Source: Mycobacterium colombiense (lineage in GTDB: Bacteria > Actinomycetota > Actinomycetes > Mycobacteriales > Mycobacteriaceae). From it: a stretch of 64,000 nt of DNA. The stretch covers positions 248,001 to 312,000 of the forward strand of contig NZ_MBEI01000079.1 of assembly GCF_001953985.1 (NCBI RefSeq). Reading direction: 5' to 3'. The notes beneath the pieces are model-generated. The model saw nothing but the letters and a program-made list of their open reading frames with translations. It was not told the origin of the DNA and did not search any database. Positions within the stretch are counted from its first letter, which is position 1. Each line of letters begins with the position of its first letter. Position numbers and translations under genes: made by a program. Positions 25,618 through 34,443 of the stretch are shown piece by piece.

Positions 25618-26772
25618 TCAGGTCGTGAGGATGGTTGCCGCGGCGGTGCCCGGTGCGCCGTACAACTGGGTGAATCCCACCTTCGGGTTGCCGGGCACCT
25701 GTCGCTCGCCCGCCTCGCCGCGCAGTTGGCGCACGATCTCGTGGATCTGTCGCAGGCCGGAGGCGCCGATGGGCTCGCCGTTTGCGATCAGCCCGCCGTC
25801 GGTGTTGACCGGCATCGCCCCGTTGATCTCGGTGGCGCCGTCGGCCAGCAGCTTCTCCTGATCGCCGTGCTCGCAGAACCCGCATTCGGCCATGTGGATG
25901 ATCTCGGCCCCGGCGTCGGTGTCCTGCAACTGGATCACATCGACGTCGTCGGGCGCGACGCCGGCCTTCTCGAACGCGGTCCGGGCGGCGTAAACCGTTG
26001 GCGCCATGTCTTCTTCGACCGGCGCGCAGGTGGTGTTGACCTCGTAGGCTCCGTAGCGGCGGGTGCGCACCTCCACCGCCCGCAGATAAACGGGCTTGGA
26101 GGTATAACGGTGCGCGATGTCCGCTCGGCACATGACCACCGCGGCGGCGCCTTCGTCCGGCGCGCAGAACATGTATTGGGTCAGCGGATAATTCAGCATC
26201 GCCGAGTTCAGGATGTCTTCCTCCGAGATCGGCTTGCGGCGAAATGCGTTGGGATTGATGGCCCCGTTGCGGAAGTTCTTGGCGGCGACCTTGGCCAGGG
26301 TCTGCTGGGAGATGCCGTGCTCGTGCAGGTAGCGGTTGGCCTTCATACCGAAGAACTGGGTCGTCAGATACTGCCCGTTCTCGGCGTACCAGCGCGGCAT
26401 TCCGACCAGCGCGGGGTCCTCGGTGAACGCGCCGCGCGGATGCTTGTCCAGGCCGACGGCGATCCCGATGTCGTAGTCGCCCAGCCGGATGCCGTCGGCG
26501 CACGCCTTGGCGGCGCTGGCGGCGGTCGCGCACGCGTTGAACACGTTGGTGAACGGGATGCCGGTCAGGCCGACCATGCCGACGATTGCGTCCGGGTTGG
26601 CCACCGTCCAGCTCCCGCCGGTGGCGAATTGGACGTCCCGCCAAGCGATACCGGCGTCGGCGACCGCGGCGAGAATCGCGTCGACGCCCATCTGCATCGC
26701 CGACTTGCCCTCGAAGCGCCCGAATGGGTGCAGACCCACGCCGATGATGGCGACATCGTTATTGGAGGTCAC
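25618..26772 (-). CDS. thiolase-fold lipid-transfer-type protein (Ltp-like)
   Basis: A 384-residue thiolase-fold protein of the SCP-x/Ltp group. Cys81 in FNACATAASAAK is in the nucleophile position. The usual GHPxGATG His motif reads NGEPIGASG (His to Glu), and the C-terminal CxGGG is replaced by LYGAPGTAAA, so ordinary thiolysis is unlikely. Ltp2-type members cleave side chains by retro-aldol reaction with a DUF35 partner, but no such partner is seen nearby. The GTG start overlaps the upstream CoA-transferase stop by GTGA. Part of a P450/CoA-transferase operon. Confidence 0.88.
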   Translation of the reverse strand: MTSNNDVAIIGVGLHPFGRFEGKSAMQMGVDAILAAVADAGIAWRDVQFATGGSWTVANPDAIVGMVGLTGIPFTNVFNACATAASAAKACADGIRLGDYDIGIAVGLDKHPRGAFTEDPALVGMPRWYAENGQYLTTQFFGMKANRYLHEHGISQQTLAKVAAKNFRNGAINPNAFRRKPISEEDILNSAMLNYPLTQYMFCAPDEGAAAVVMCRADIAHRYTSKPVYLRAVEVRTRRYGAYEVNTTCAPVEEDMAPTVYAARTAFEKAGVAPDDVDVIQLQDTDAGAEIIHMAECGFCEHGDQEKLLADGATEINGAMPVNTDGGLIANGEPIGASGLRQIHEIVRQLRGEAGERQVPGNPKVGFTQLYGAPGTAAATILTT

Positions 26773-27995
26773 GCAATGGCTCCCGCATTCTTGAGTTCCT
26801 CGATCCGGTCCCAGTCCATGCCGAGCTCCATCAGGACCAGCTCGGTGTGCTCGCTGGCCTGCGGTGCCCGCGTCGTCGTCAACGGCTCGTGGTTGAACTG
26901 AACGGGGCCGCGGACCACGCGGAACGGCTTGCCACCGCCGGCGAGCTCGACCTCGGCGATCATGTCGTTGGCGAGCGCCTGCTCGTCGTCGACCAGGTCG
27001 ATCAGGCTCTGGAACGGCGCCCATTGACCCTTCATGGTCTTGAGGTGCTGTCGCCAATAGTCAAAGGGCTTGCCGGCAAAGGCCTTTGAAATCAGTTCGG
27101 CGGCGGCGTCGGCGTTTTGGATCAGCGGGAGCACATCGGAGAAGCGGGGATCGTCGGCCGCGTCGGGAATGCCCAGGTGTTCGAACGTGTCGCGGATCAG
27201 CCCGGTCGGGCTGATGATGCAAAGGTTGATGGTGCCGCCGTCGGAGGTTTCGTAGTTGCCCATGAAGGGATTCACCGAGGCCGCGCCCGAACCCGGCATG
27301 GGCGTGCGCATGACCTCGCCGGTCTCCATGCCCTGCGTCACGCTGGCACCCGCGGCCCACCAGGCCGTGCTCAGCAGCGACACGTCCAGCTCGACGGCCT
27401 CACCGGTGCGCTCGCGATGCAGCAGCGCGGCCGAGATGCCACCGGCGATGAACATGCCGCCGATCGAATCGCCGAATGCGGGAATGCCTTGTCCCAGTGC
27501 GCCGCCCAGCTCCTCGGGGGTCAGGGCGTACCCGATGCCGCTGCGCGTCCAGAACGCCGTGCCGTCATAGCCGCCGGTGTCACGCTCGGCGCCTTTGTCG
27601 CCGTAGGCCGAGCCGCGGGCGTACACGATGTTGGGGTTCACCGCGCGAATGTGCTCCACGTCGAACTTGTGCTTCTGGCGCTGCGCGGGCATGTAGTTGG
27701 TGAGAAATACGTCCGCGGTTTTGGCCAGCTCGTAGATCACTTCCTGACCGCCCGGCGTGGAGACGTCGATCCCGACGCTGCGCTTGCCGCGGTTGGGATG
27801 TTCCATCAGCGGGTGCCGTTCCGGATCGACTTGAATGCCACCCATATTCAAAAAGCCGCGCTGGGTATCGCCGCGCGCCGGGTGTTCGACTTTGATGACG
27901 TCCGCTCCCCAGTCGGCCAGGATGGCTCCCGCCGCCGGAACGAAGGTGAACTGCGCAAGCTCGAGGACCCGAAAGCCCGTCATGACTTTGACCAT
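26769..27995 (-). CDS. CaiB/BaiF family CoA-transferase
   Basis: Class III CoA-transferase of 408 residues. FRVLELAQFTFVPAAGAILADWGADVIKVEHP is the family N-terminus. Asp176 in FGDSIGGMF is in the position of the catalytic Asp of formyl-CoA transferase, and LDVSLLSTAWW follows. It is 10 bases downstream of the P450 and coupled to the Ltp-like gene, suggesting the order hydroxylate, transfer CoA, cleave. An ATG 12 bases inside the frame (MTGFRV) is an alternative start. Confidence 0.92.
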   Translation of the reverse strand: MVKVMTGFRVLELAQFTFVPAAGAILADWGADVIKVEHPARGDTQRGFLNMGGIQVDPERHPLMEHPNRGKRSVGIDVSTPGGQEVIYELAKTADVFLTNYMPAQRQKHKFDVEHIRAVNPNIVYARGSAYGDKGAERDTGGYDGTAFWTRSGIGYALTPEELGGALGQGIPAFGDSIGGMFIAGGISAALLHRERTGEAVELDVSLLSTAWWAAGASVTQGMETGEVMRTPMPGSGAASVNPFMGNYETSDGGTINLCIISPTGLIRDTFEHLGIPDAADDPRFSDVLPLIQNADAAAELISKAFAGKPFDYWRQHLKTMKGQWAPFQSLIDLVDDEQALANDMIAEVELAGGGKPFRVVRGPVQFNHEPLTTTRAPQASEHTELVLMELGMDWDRIEELKNAGAIA

Positions 27996-28005
27996 TTCGC
28001 CGACC

Positions 28006-29214
28006 CTACTTCGCGTCGAACGTCACCGGAAGCGCATTCGGTGACCGGAACGGCTGACCGTGGATGTGCGGGTCATCGTCGGTCAGCAAGGTGACGTTGG
28101 TCAGCCGGTCCAGCAGGCACTCCATCGCGACGCGCGTTTCCAGCCGCGCCAGATGCAAACCCAGGCAGGTGTGCTCACCGGCGGCGAACGAGATGTGTGG
28201 CACGTGCTTGCGGAAGATGTCGAACTCTTCGGAGCGTTCCCAGCGCCGTTCGTCGCGGTTGGCCGAACCGATGCACACTCCGATCACCGAACGAGCCGGA
28301 ATCTTCACGCCTTCCACCTCGGTGTCTTCGGTGGTGAAGCGTTGCACGACGGTCAGCGGCGTCTCGTAGCGCAACCCTTCCTCAATGGCCGGCGCAAGCA
28401 ACTCGCGGTCGGCTTGCAGCGCGGCGAACTGCTCGGGATGGGTGAGCAACAGATACAGCAGGTTCCCCGAGGAGCGATAGGTGGTCTCCAGGCCGGCGGG
28501 CAGCAGCAGCCGCAGGAACGAGTAAATGGCTTCGTCGGTGAGCTTTTCGCCGTCGATCTCCGCGGCGACCAAGTCGCCGATGATGTCCTCGGTGGGCTCG
28601 GATTTGCGCTGTTCGATCTGTTCGAGGAAATAGTCCTTGAGCGCGGCCGACGCCTCGAAGGCGCCTTCGTAGTTGACGTGGTAGCTGATCAGTTGGACCG
28701 CACGCTTGCGGAACATCGGCAGGTCGTCGGCCGGCAGTCCCAGCAGCTTGGCGATGACTCGGGTGGGGAATTCGAAGGTGAAGTTCCGGATCAGGTCGGC
28801 GCGACCGGTCTCGATGAACTCGTCGATCAGGCCGTTGCAGATCGGCCGCACGATGGTCGGTTCCCAGCGGGCCAGCGCCTTGGACTTGAACGCCGCGGAG
28901 ACCAGGTTGCGGTGCTCGCGGTGCTTCTTGCCCTCCATCGCCAGAATCGTCGGCCCCATGAACAGGCCGATGGTCTTGTCGTACGGCTTGGAACTGAACA
29001 CCCGGCCGTCCCGGAACACGGTGTTGACCGCGTCGAACGACATCGCCGAGTATTCCTGCTTGGGCATCAGGGACTCCGGCGTCTTGGAGTAGTCCATCAC
29101 CGTGCCGGCGAACACGCCGGCCTCCCGCCGCTTGCGGGCAAAGAACGGGTAGGGGTCACGCAGGCTGACGGTCTCGTCGCCGGCACCGGCGGCGGTGTGA
29201 ACGTTGGTCGTCAC
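28006..29214 (-). CDS. cytochrome P450
   Basis: A 402-residue class I P450. The I-helix oxygen-binding segment is PAGLETTYRSSG, EAR/ERR-type helices are present, and the heme loop FAAGEHTCLG has the proximal thiolate at Cys350. GTG start. It shares long near-identical stretches with the P450 at 49161-50393 (for example IGDLVAAEIDGEKLTDEAI), so the two are paralogs. It is the first gene of a minus-strand operon, divergent from an aldehyde dehydrogenase across a spacer with a perfect palindrome. Ferredoxin and reductase partners are not in the window. Confidence 0.94.
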   Translation of the reverse strand: MTTNVHTAAGAGDETVSLRDPYPFFARKRREAGVFAGTVMDYSKTPESLMPKQEYSAMSFDAVNTVFRDGRVFSSKPYDKTIGLFMGPTILAMEGKKHREHRNLVSAAFKSKALARWEPTIVRPICNGLIDEFIETGRADLIRNFTFEFPTRVIAKLLGLPADDLPMFRKRAVQLISYHVNYEGAFEASAALKDYFLEQIEQRKSEPTEDIIGDLVAAEIDGEKLTDEAIYSFLRLLLPAGLETTYRSSGNLLYLLLTHPEQFAALQADRELLAPAIEEGLRYETPLTVVQRFTTEDTEVEGVKIPARSVIGVCIGSANRDERRWERSEEFDIFRKHVPHISFAAGEHTCLGLHLARLETRVAMECLLDRLTNVTLLTDDDPHIHGQPFRSPNALPVTFDAK

Positions 29215-29251
29215 CTGATCTCCAGCATCTTGATCTCAGCACGATCGAACA

Positions 29252-29264
29252 CTTACTTCGTAAG
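29252..29264. promoter_or_regulatory. CTTAC-TTC-GTAAG inverted repeat
   Basis: A short perfect inverted repeat (5-base arms, 3-base spacer), 5 bases from the larger palindrome in the same divergent P450/aldehyde dehydrogenase spacer. It may be a second operator or part of the P450 promoter. Confidence 0.3.
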
Positions 29265-29268
29265 ATCG

Positions 29269-29287
29269 TACTGTAATTATTACAGTA
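29269..29287. promoter_or_regulatory. perfect 19-bp palindrome TACTGTAAT-T-ATTACAGTA
   Basis: TACTGTAATTATTACAGTA is symmetric about a central base, with 9-base arms. It lies between the P450 (start 29214) and aldehyde dehydrogenase (start 29346). It is the best-formed copy of the TTACAGTA motif seen at five other promoters here, and its right arm continues TACAGTAGGCAATA exactly as at 13516. Strong candidate operator for a dimeric TetR-type protein. Confidence 0.7.
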
Positions 29288-29345
29288 GGCAATATGGGCA
29301 TGACCACGCGAGGTCGCTCGCCGGTCCGGACACCGAAGGTGATTC

Positions 29346-30845
29346 ATGAGCACACTCGACGAACGCACTGCCGAACAGCGCGCGGCTGGGCTGGACGCGG
29401 TTCTGCAGCGGCAACGGCGTGCATTCATGAATGAGGGGCCGCCCAGCCTGGCGGCGCGGCGCAATCGCATCGACCGGTTGATGGCGCTGGTTCTCGACAA
29501 CACCGACGCGTTCGTGGACGCCATGGCGGCCGACTTCGGCACGCGCTCCAAGGCCGCCACCCTGTTCACCGAGGTCATCGGGATGCTCTCGGTCATCGAA
29601 CACACCAGATCCCATGCCGCTCAATGGATGCGTCCAACCAAGCTGATGCGCACCGCGCGGCTGTGCGGCCTGCGGGCCGAGGTCCAGCCCTCACCGCTCG
29701 GGGTGATCGGGATCATCGGGCCGTGGAACTTCCCGCTCAATCTCGTCGTCCTGCCCGCTGCCACCGCGTTCGCCGCCGGCAACCGGGCGATGATCAAAAT
29801 GTCGGAGGTCACCTCGCACACCGCTGACCTGATGGCGTCGCTGACACCGGAGTACTTCGAACCGGACGAACTGCACATCGTCACCGGCGGTCCCGACGTG
29901 GCGGCCGCGTTCGCCGCCTTGCCGTTCGACCACCTCTTCTTCACCGGCTCACCGTCGGTCGGGGCCCTCGTGCAACGGTCGGCGGCCCAGCATCTCGTCC
30001 CGGTCACGCTGGAGCTCGGCGGCAAGAACCCCGTCGTCGTCGCACCGGGCGCCGACATCCGCCGCGCGGCCCGACGGATCGCGCAGGCCCGCATGGTCAA
30101 TGGCGGGCAGGTCTGCGTATGTCCCGACTATGTGTTCGTGCCCGAGGGGCGGCTGGACGCCTTCGTCGACATCGCCCGGAACACCCTGCGCGACATGTTC
30201 GGCAGCATCGTGTCGAACAAGGACTACTGCTCGAGTGTCAACCAGGCGAATTTCGACCGGGTCGTCGGGCTGATCGAGGACGCCCGAGACAAGGGGGCCA
30301 GCGTGGAAACCGTTGCACCGGTGGGGGAGTCGCTACCGGACCGGGCCTCGCGAAAGATCGCGCCCACCATCGTCCGAAATGTCGACGAGAGCATGAAGAT
30401 CGCTAGCGAGGAGATCTTCGGCCCGGTACTTGTGGTGAAGGGGTATTCGGGACTGACGGAGGCCATCGGCTACATCAACGACCGGCCGGCGCCGTTGGTG
30501 GCGTATTGGTATGGGTCCGACGATGCCGACTTCCGCACCTTCGTTCGCAGCACCCGCAGCGGCGGTGTCGCCCGTAACGACTTTGCGGCACAGATGATTC
30601 CGTCGGCGGCGCCGTTCGGGGGAGTGGGCCGCAGCGGGATGGGTGCCTACCATGGCAAGGCGGGTTTCGACACGTTCAGCCATCACCGCACCGTGGTGGG
30701 CAACGATCTGCCGTTCAGCATCACCGGAAACGCGGCGCCGCCGTTCGGCCGGTCGCTGCGGCTGGGCGCCGACGTGATGATGCGAATCACGAAGGCCCGC
30801 AACCGTCGCCGGCTCAGCGCGAGTCGGTCAGTTTCCCGGCCCTAG
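29346..30845 (+). CDS. aldehyde dehydrogenase (coniferyl-aldehyde dehydrogenase-like)
   Basis: NAD(P)-dependent aldehyde oxidation to acid. At 499 residues it resembles the class 3/CalB-like type, with no N-terminal extension. Motifs are IGPWNFPLNL (124-133), Glu223 in LELGGKNP, and nucleophile Cys257 in GGQVCVCP. A C-terminal tail (about 465-499) is Arg-rich. It is single on the plus strand, divergent from the P450 operon, so P450-derived alcohols or aldehydes are natural substrates. The last 32 bp overlap the convergent SDR. Confidence 0.93.
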   Translation: MSTLDERTAEQRAAGLDAVLQRQRRAFMNEGPPSLAARRNRIDRLMALVLDNTDAFVDAMAADFGTRSKAATLFTEVIGMLSVIEHTRSHAAQWMRPTKLMRTARLCGLRAEVQPSPLGVIGIIGPWNFPLNLVVLPAATAFAAGNRAMIKMSEVTSHTADLMASLTPEYFEPDELHIVTGGPDVAAAFAALPFDHLFFTGSPSVGALVQRSAAQHLVPVTLELGGKNPVVVAPGADIRRAARRIAQARMVNGGQVCVCPDYVFVPEGRLDAFVDIARNTLRDMFGSIVSNKDYCSSVNQANFDRVVGLIEDARDKGASVETVAPVGESLPDRASRKIAPTIVRNVDESMKIASEEIFGPVLVVKGYSGLTEAIGYINDRPAPLVAYWYGSDDADFRTFVRSTRSGGVARNDFAAQMIPSAAPFGGVGRSGMGAYHGKAGFDTFSHHRTVVGNDLPFSITGNAAPPFGRSLRLGADVMMRITKARNRRRLSASRSVSRP

Positions 30846-31638
30846 CCAACAGGCCCGCGTACCCCGCGCCGAGTAGGCGCGGCATCGCCGCCATCACGCG
30901 GCCGTCGGCTCCGATGAGGATGCGGGCGCGGTTCTTGTCGGCCCCGCGCAGAATCAACCGGGCGGCCTTGGTGGCGGAGGTCAGGGCCGCGCGATCGAAC
31001 ATCTTGGTCGCCATCTCCGGATCCTCGGTGTCCGCTGTGCGCATGTTGGCGCCGAAGTTGGTACGCACGACGCCGGGATGCACGCAGTGCACGGTCACCG
31101 GACGGCGTTCCATGATCATCTCCTGCCGCAGCGCCTCGGTGAGGCCGCGCACCGCGAACTTGGACATGCTGTAGGCGCCCTGGTAGGGAACCGCGATCAG
31201 CCCGAAGGCGCTGGACAGGTTGATCAGCCGGGCGGGCCGTCGCGTCGTACCCGCTTCGATGAGTTGTGGCAGAAAGGCTTTGGTCCCGTTGACGACGCCG
31301 CCGACGTTGATGCCCATCAGCCAGTCGAAGTCCTTCCAGGACATGTCCGCCACGCCGGCGAACAGGTCCACCCCGGCGTTGTTGAACAGCAGCGAGGCGG
31401 GCCCGTGCTGCTCGCGCACCTCGTCGGCGAAGTTCGACACCGCATCGCGGTCGGCGACGTCCACCCGGTACGGGGTGACCCGCCCGGGCGGACATGCGGC
31501 CTGGGTTTCGGCCAGGCCGTCCGGGTCGATGTCGGATGCCGCGACGTGCGCCCCATCCCGGGTAAGTGCCTGGGTCAGCGCGCGGCCGATGCCCGAGCCC
31601 GCACCCGTGACCACAGCGACACGACCTTGATACGTCAT
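30814..31638 (-). CDS. SDR-family oxidoreductase
   Basis: A 274-residue short-chain dehydrogenase with TGAGSGIGRA (11-20), NNAG (86-89), and catalytic Ser143, Tyr156 and Lys160 (QGAYSMSK). The C-terminal extension after 220 contains a short Arg/Leu segment (AAMPRLLGAGYAGLLARAG) that could be membrane-associated. ATG 31638 lies 7 bases after the SRPBCC stop. It is the last gene of the KshA-like operon. Confidence 0.91.
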   Translation of the reverse strand: MTYQGRVAVVTGAGSGIGRALTQALTRDGAHVAASDIDPDGLAETQAACPPGRVTPYRVDVADRDAVSNFADEVREQHGPASLLFNNAGVDLFAGVADMSWKDFDWLMGINVGGVVNGTKAFLPQLIEAGTTRRPARLINLSSAFGLIAVPYQGAYSMSKFAVRGLTEALRQEMIMERRPVTVHCVHPGVVRTNFGANMRTADTEDPEMATKMFDRAALTSATKAARLILRGADKNRARILIGADGRVMAAMPRLLGAGYAGLLARAGKLTDSR

Positions 31639-31645
31639 GAGTTCC

Positions 31646-32122
31646 TCACGCATCCACTCCTGCCTCGACAATCCTGCGGATCCGGTCCACCGAGACGTCG
31701 AGGTTCTTCTGCAGATCCCCGCGACGATCCCGGACGAACAAGAACAGACGCTCGAAGGCCACCGCGCCGAACGGCAGCGGCACGCACATCCGGACCATCT
31801 CGGTGAGACGCGCCGTTCCGGCGGTGGAACCGGGCTCGATGAGGTACGTCCATTGCGTCCAGTCCCCGCCCATCGCCTGAACGACGAAGGAGAACCTGTG
31901 TCCAGGTTCGGCCTCGACCACGTTGGCAACGGTGCGCCACCGGCCCAGGCGGCGGCGGTTCCAGGCCCGAAAACGATTCGGCGCCAGCCACTCTGCGCGC
32001 CGTGTCTCGGGACTCCACCCCGGAATGCGGGTGACGTCGGAGATGACGGCATAGACCTGATCCGCGGCGGCTCGCACGTCGGTGGATGCCGTCAGCGTCT
32101 CGTCCTTTTGCAGCAACGACAT
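31646..32122 (-). CDS. SRPBCC-family (polyketide cyclase/dehydrase-like) protein
   Basis: A 158-residue START/Bet v1-like fold protein. LTASTDVRAAADQVYAVISD is the typical first strand and helix, ISDVTRIPGWSPE is the signature turn, and a long C-terminal helix follows. Such proteins bind hydrophobic ligands in a cavity. It lies between a FadD19-like ligase and an SDR in the same operon, so a carrier or cyclase role for the pathway lipid is plausible; no catalytic residues can be named. Confidence 0.85.
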   Translation of the reverse strand: MSLLQKDETLTASTDVRAAADQVYAVISDVTRIPGWSPETRRAEWLAPNRFRAWNRRRLGRWRTVANVVEAEPGHRFSFVVQAMGGDWTQWTYLIEPGSTAGTARLTEMVRMCVPLPFGAVAFERLFLFVRDRRGDLQKNLDVSVDRIRRIVEAGVDA

Positions 32123-32161
32123 GGTCTACGCCCTTCCGCAGCGGGCCGCCCGGATCACCGG

Positions 32162-33814
32162 TCAGCCGCTCACCGCCTGCTCGCGCGCCCACCGGTAGTC
32201 GGCCTTACCCGACGGGCTGCGCTCGATGACCGAACGGAACACGATCGCTTTGGGCAGTTTGTAGCGCGCCAGCGTCCGCGCGGCGTGCGCCACTAGTTCT
32301 TCGGACTCGGCGCTGGCTCCCGATGCGAGCGCCACCACGGCGACGACCTCCTGGCCCCACCGCTCGCTCGGCCGCCCGGCGACCACCACGTCGGCCACCG
32401 CGGGATGCGACGCGATGGCCGTCTCGACCTCCTCGACGAAGATCTTCTCGCCCCCGGAGTTGATGGTCACCGAATCCCGGCCCAGCAATTCGATGGAACC
32501 GTCCGTGCCGTGGCGCGCGCGGTCACCGGGGACGGCGTACCGGACGCCGTCGATCACCGGAAATGTCTTGGCGGTCTTGGCCGCATCGCCCTTGTAACCG
32601 AGCGGGACGTAGCCCCGCTGCGCCAGCCAGCCCATTCCGTCGTGGCCCGGTTTCAGGATTGCCGTCAGGTCCTCGGCCGCCACGAAGGTGTCCGGTCCGG
32701 CGTTGAACGTGCCGGTGGCCACCGCTCCCGACGTCGACATGTGGTGCATCTGCGCCCCGGTCTCCGACGAGCCGACGCCGTCGACGACAACGGCGTTCGG
32801 CAGCGTTTCGATCAAGCGCTGCTTGACGTACGGGGTCAGCAGCGCACCGCCGTTGGCGACGACCGCCAGCGAGGATACGTCGGCGATCCCTTTCTCGATC
32901 GCGGCGACCAAGGGGCGCGCCATCGCATCGCCCACCACGGTGACCACCATGACTTTTTCCCGCTCGATGGTGCGCACCACGTCCTCGGCGTCCAGATGAT
33001 CGACCACCGTCGGAAAGACGACGGACTGTCCCGTCGTGATCGCGGTCATCACACTCCACTGGGCGGCGCCGTGGATCAGCGGGGGCAGAATCATCAGCTT
33101 GGTGCCCGGGCCGGACGCGGCGCGTTCGACGATCTCCTCGACGGAGCTCGATGGCTCGCCCGTCATCAGATTCCGGCCGCCGAAGGACGTCATGAAAATG
33201 TCGTGCTGGCGCCACAACACGCCCTTCGGCATGCCCGTCGTGCCACCGGTGTACAGAACGTACAGGTCGTCGGCGGAGTGCTGAACCGGCGGCGGCTCCG
33301 GGGACACCGACGCCAGGGCGGCCTCGTAATCGACTGCGCCCTCGAGCAATTCGTTGCCCGAGTCGTCGGCGATCTGGATGAGCACGCGCAGCTGTGGCAG
33401 ATCCGGCAGGATCTCGGCCACCCGCGGCGCAAACGCGGCGTGGTAGAGCAGCGCGGTCGCCCCGGAATCCGCCAGCAGGTATTGCAGCTCGCTCTTCACG
33501 TAGCGGAAGTTGACGTTGAACGGGGCGACCCGTGCCTCGAAGCTACCCAGCAACGCCTCGACGAATTCGTTCCCGTTGTAGGCATAAAGTCCCAGCAGGT
33601 CTTGCCCCACCTCGTGGCCGCCCAGCGCCGAGCGCTCGGTGTGGCAACCCAATCCCTGCGCGTGCAGGTACGCGGCCAGCCGGCTGGAGCGCTCGATCAC
33701 CTGCCGGTAGGTGTAGCGCCGGTCCCCTTGGATGATCAGCTCTCGATCGGGGATCGCGGCGGCGACGGCCTTCGCGACGGCCGGGACCGTGAATGTTGTT
33801 GTGCTGTCGGACAT
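32162..33814 (-). CDS. acyl-CoA synthetase (FadD19-like)
   Basis: A 550-residue ANL ligase. The A3 motif LYTGGTTGMPKGVLWRQ and following HDIFMTSFGGRN resemble steroid side-chain ligases of the FadD19 type. VDGVGSSETG, VPGDRARH and the C-terminal PSGKADYRWAR Lys motif are present. ATG 33814 is preferred over the GTG 12 bases upstream, which would overlap the upstream gene. It is related to the ligase at 20836. In the operon it follows a Rieske oxygenase and a thioesterase. Confidence 0.92.
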   Translation of the reverse strand: MSDSTTTFTVPAVAKAVAAAIPDRELIIQGDRRYTYRQVIERSSRLAAYLHAQGLGCHTERSALGGHEVGQDLLGLYAYNGNEFVEALLGSFEARVAPFNVNFRYVKSELQYLLADSGATALLYHAAFAPRVAEILPDLPQLRVLIQIADDSGNELLEGAVDYEAALASVSPEPPPVQHSADDLYVLYTGGTTGMPKGVLWRQHDIFMTSFGGRNLMTGEPSSSVEEIVERAASGPGTKLMILPPLIHGAAQWSVMTAITTGQSVVFPTVVDHLDAEDVVRTIEREKVMVVTVVGDAMARPLVAAIEKGIADVSSLAVVANGGALLTPYVKQRLIETLPNAVVVDGVGSSETGAQMHHMSTSGAVATGTFNAGPDTFVAAEDLTAILKPGHDGMGWLAQRGYVPLGYKGDAAKTAKTFPVIDGVRYAVPGDRARHGTDGSIELLGRDSVTINSGGEKIFVEEVETAIASHPAVADVVVAGRPSERWGQEVVAVVALASGASAESEELVAHAARTLARYKLPKAIVFRSVIERSPSGKADYRWAREQAVSG

Positions 33815-33822
33815 CGTGCCTC

Positions 33823-34443
33823 TCACGGCTGGTGGGGTAACAAACGAACCATCAGGCCGTTGGCTTCGCTGAGCAAGGTTCCATCGGCGGCTATCATAGT
33901 AGCGTCAATGAAAACCTTCCTGCCGTCGATGTTGGTGATGCGGCCGTGGGCGGTCAGTGGCTGGTCAATGGGCGTGATGCTGCGGAAGTCGACGTGCAGG
34001 TAGGCGGTGCGCGTCGGCCGGATGTCCGCGGTCGTCACGACCATGCCGAACAGCCAGTCGTAGAACAGCGGGATCATGCCGCCGTGCACGGCCCTATTCC
34101 CACCGATGTGGGCGGTGCTGAAGTGACCGGCCATCCGCACGCCGTCGGGGCCGGACTCCGTCACCATCCAGGGCGGTATCAGCGGATGGGCCAACCCCGG
34201 CAGGCTCAGCACCCGGCCGGCCACCGCCTCGGTCTCGGGGACCTGGTGGCCGTCCAGCAGCGCGCACGCGTTCTCCAGGTGGGCGGTCGCGGCGGCCCAC
34301 AGCGCCGGGTCGGGCTTGGTGGACACGGTCAGGTCCTGCAGTCGGCGCAGCGCGGCGACGAAAGGGCCCAGTTCCGCGGGCGCGTCCTCGACGGGCCTGA
34401 CGTCGGGGAATCCGCCTCGAACTTCCGGCGCGGTTTCGGTCAT
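33823..34443 (-). CDS. hotdog-fold thioesterase (PaaI-like)
   Basis: A 206-residue protein with the hotdog pattern GNRAVHGGMIPLFYDWLFG followed by the strand YLHVDFRSITPI, typical of PaaI/4HBT thioesterases. The first about 75 residues are helical and unassigned. It is coupled by ATGA to the upstream isochorismatase-like gene and precedes the ligase by 8 bases. It could release free acid from a CoA ester or edit misprimed CoA. Confidence 0.87.
   Translation of the reverse strand: MTETAPEVRGGFPDVRPVEDAPAELGPFVAALRRLQDLTVSTKPDPALWAAATAHLENACALLDGHQVPETEAVAGRVLSLPGLAHPLIPPWMVTESGPDGVRMAGHFSTAHIGGNRAVHGGMIPLFYDWLFGMVVTTADIRPTRTAYLHVDFRSITPIDQPLTAHGRITNIDGRKVFIDATMIAADGTLLSEANGLMVRLLPHQP

Noticed and set aside
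24347..26644. 765-residue minus-strand open frame
   Set aside because: Runs antisense to the large FadE and in the wrong frame of the Ltp-like gene; no domain seen.
33889..33903. CTATCATAGTAG resembling the 50.49-kb operator
   Set aside because: It is inside the coding part of the thioesterase gene and lacks the second arm, so it is probably chance.
32405..34003. 532-residue plus-strand open frame
   Set aside because: Antisense to the FadD19-like ligase and thioesterase, both of which have full motif sets.
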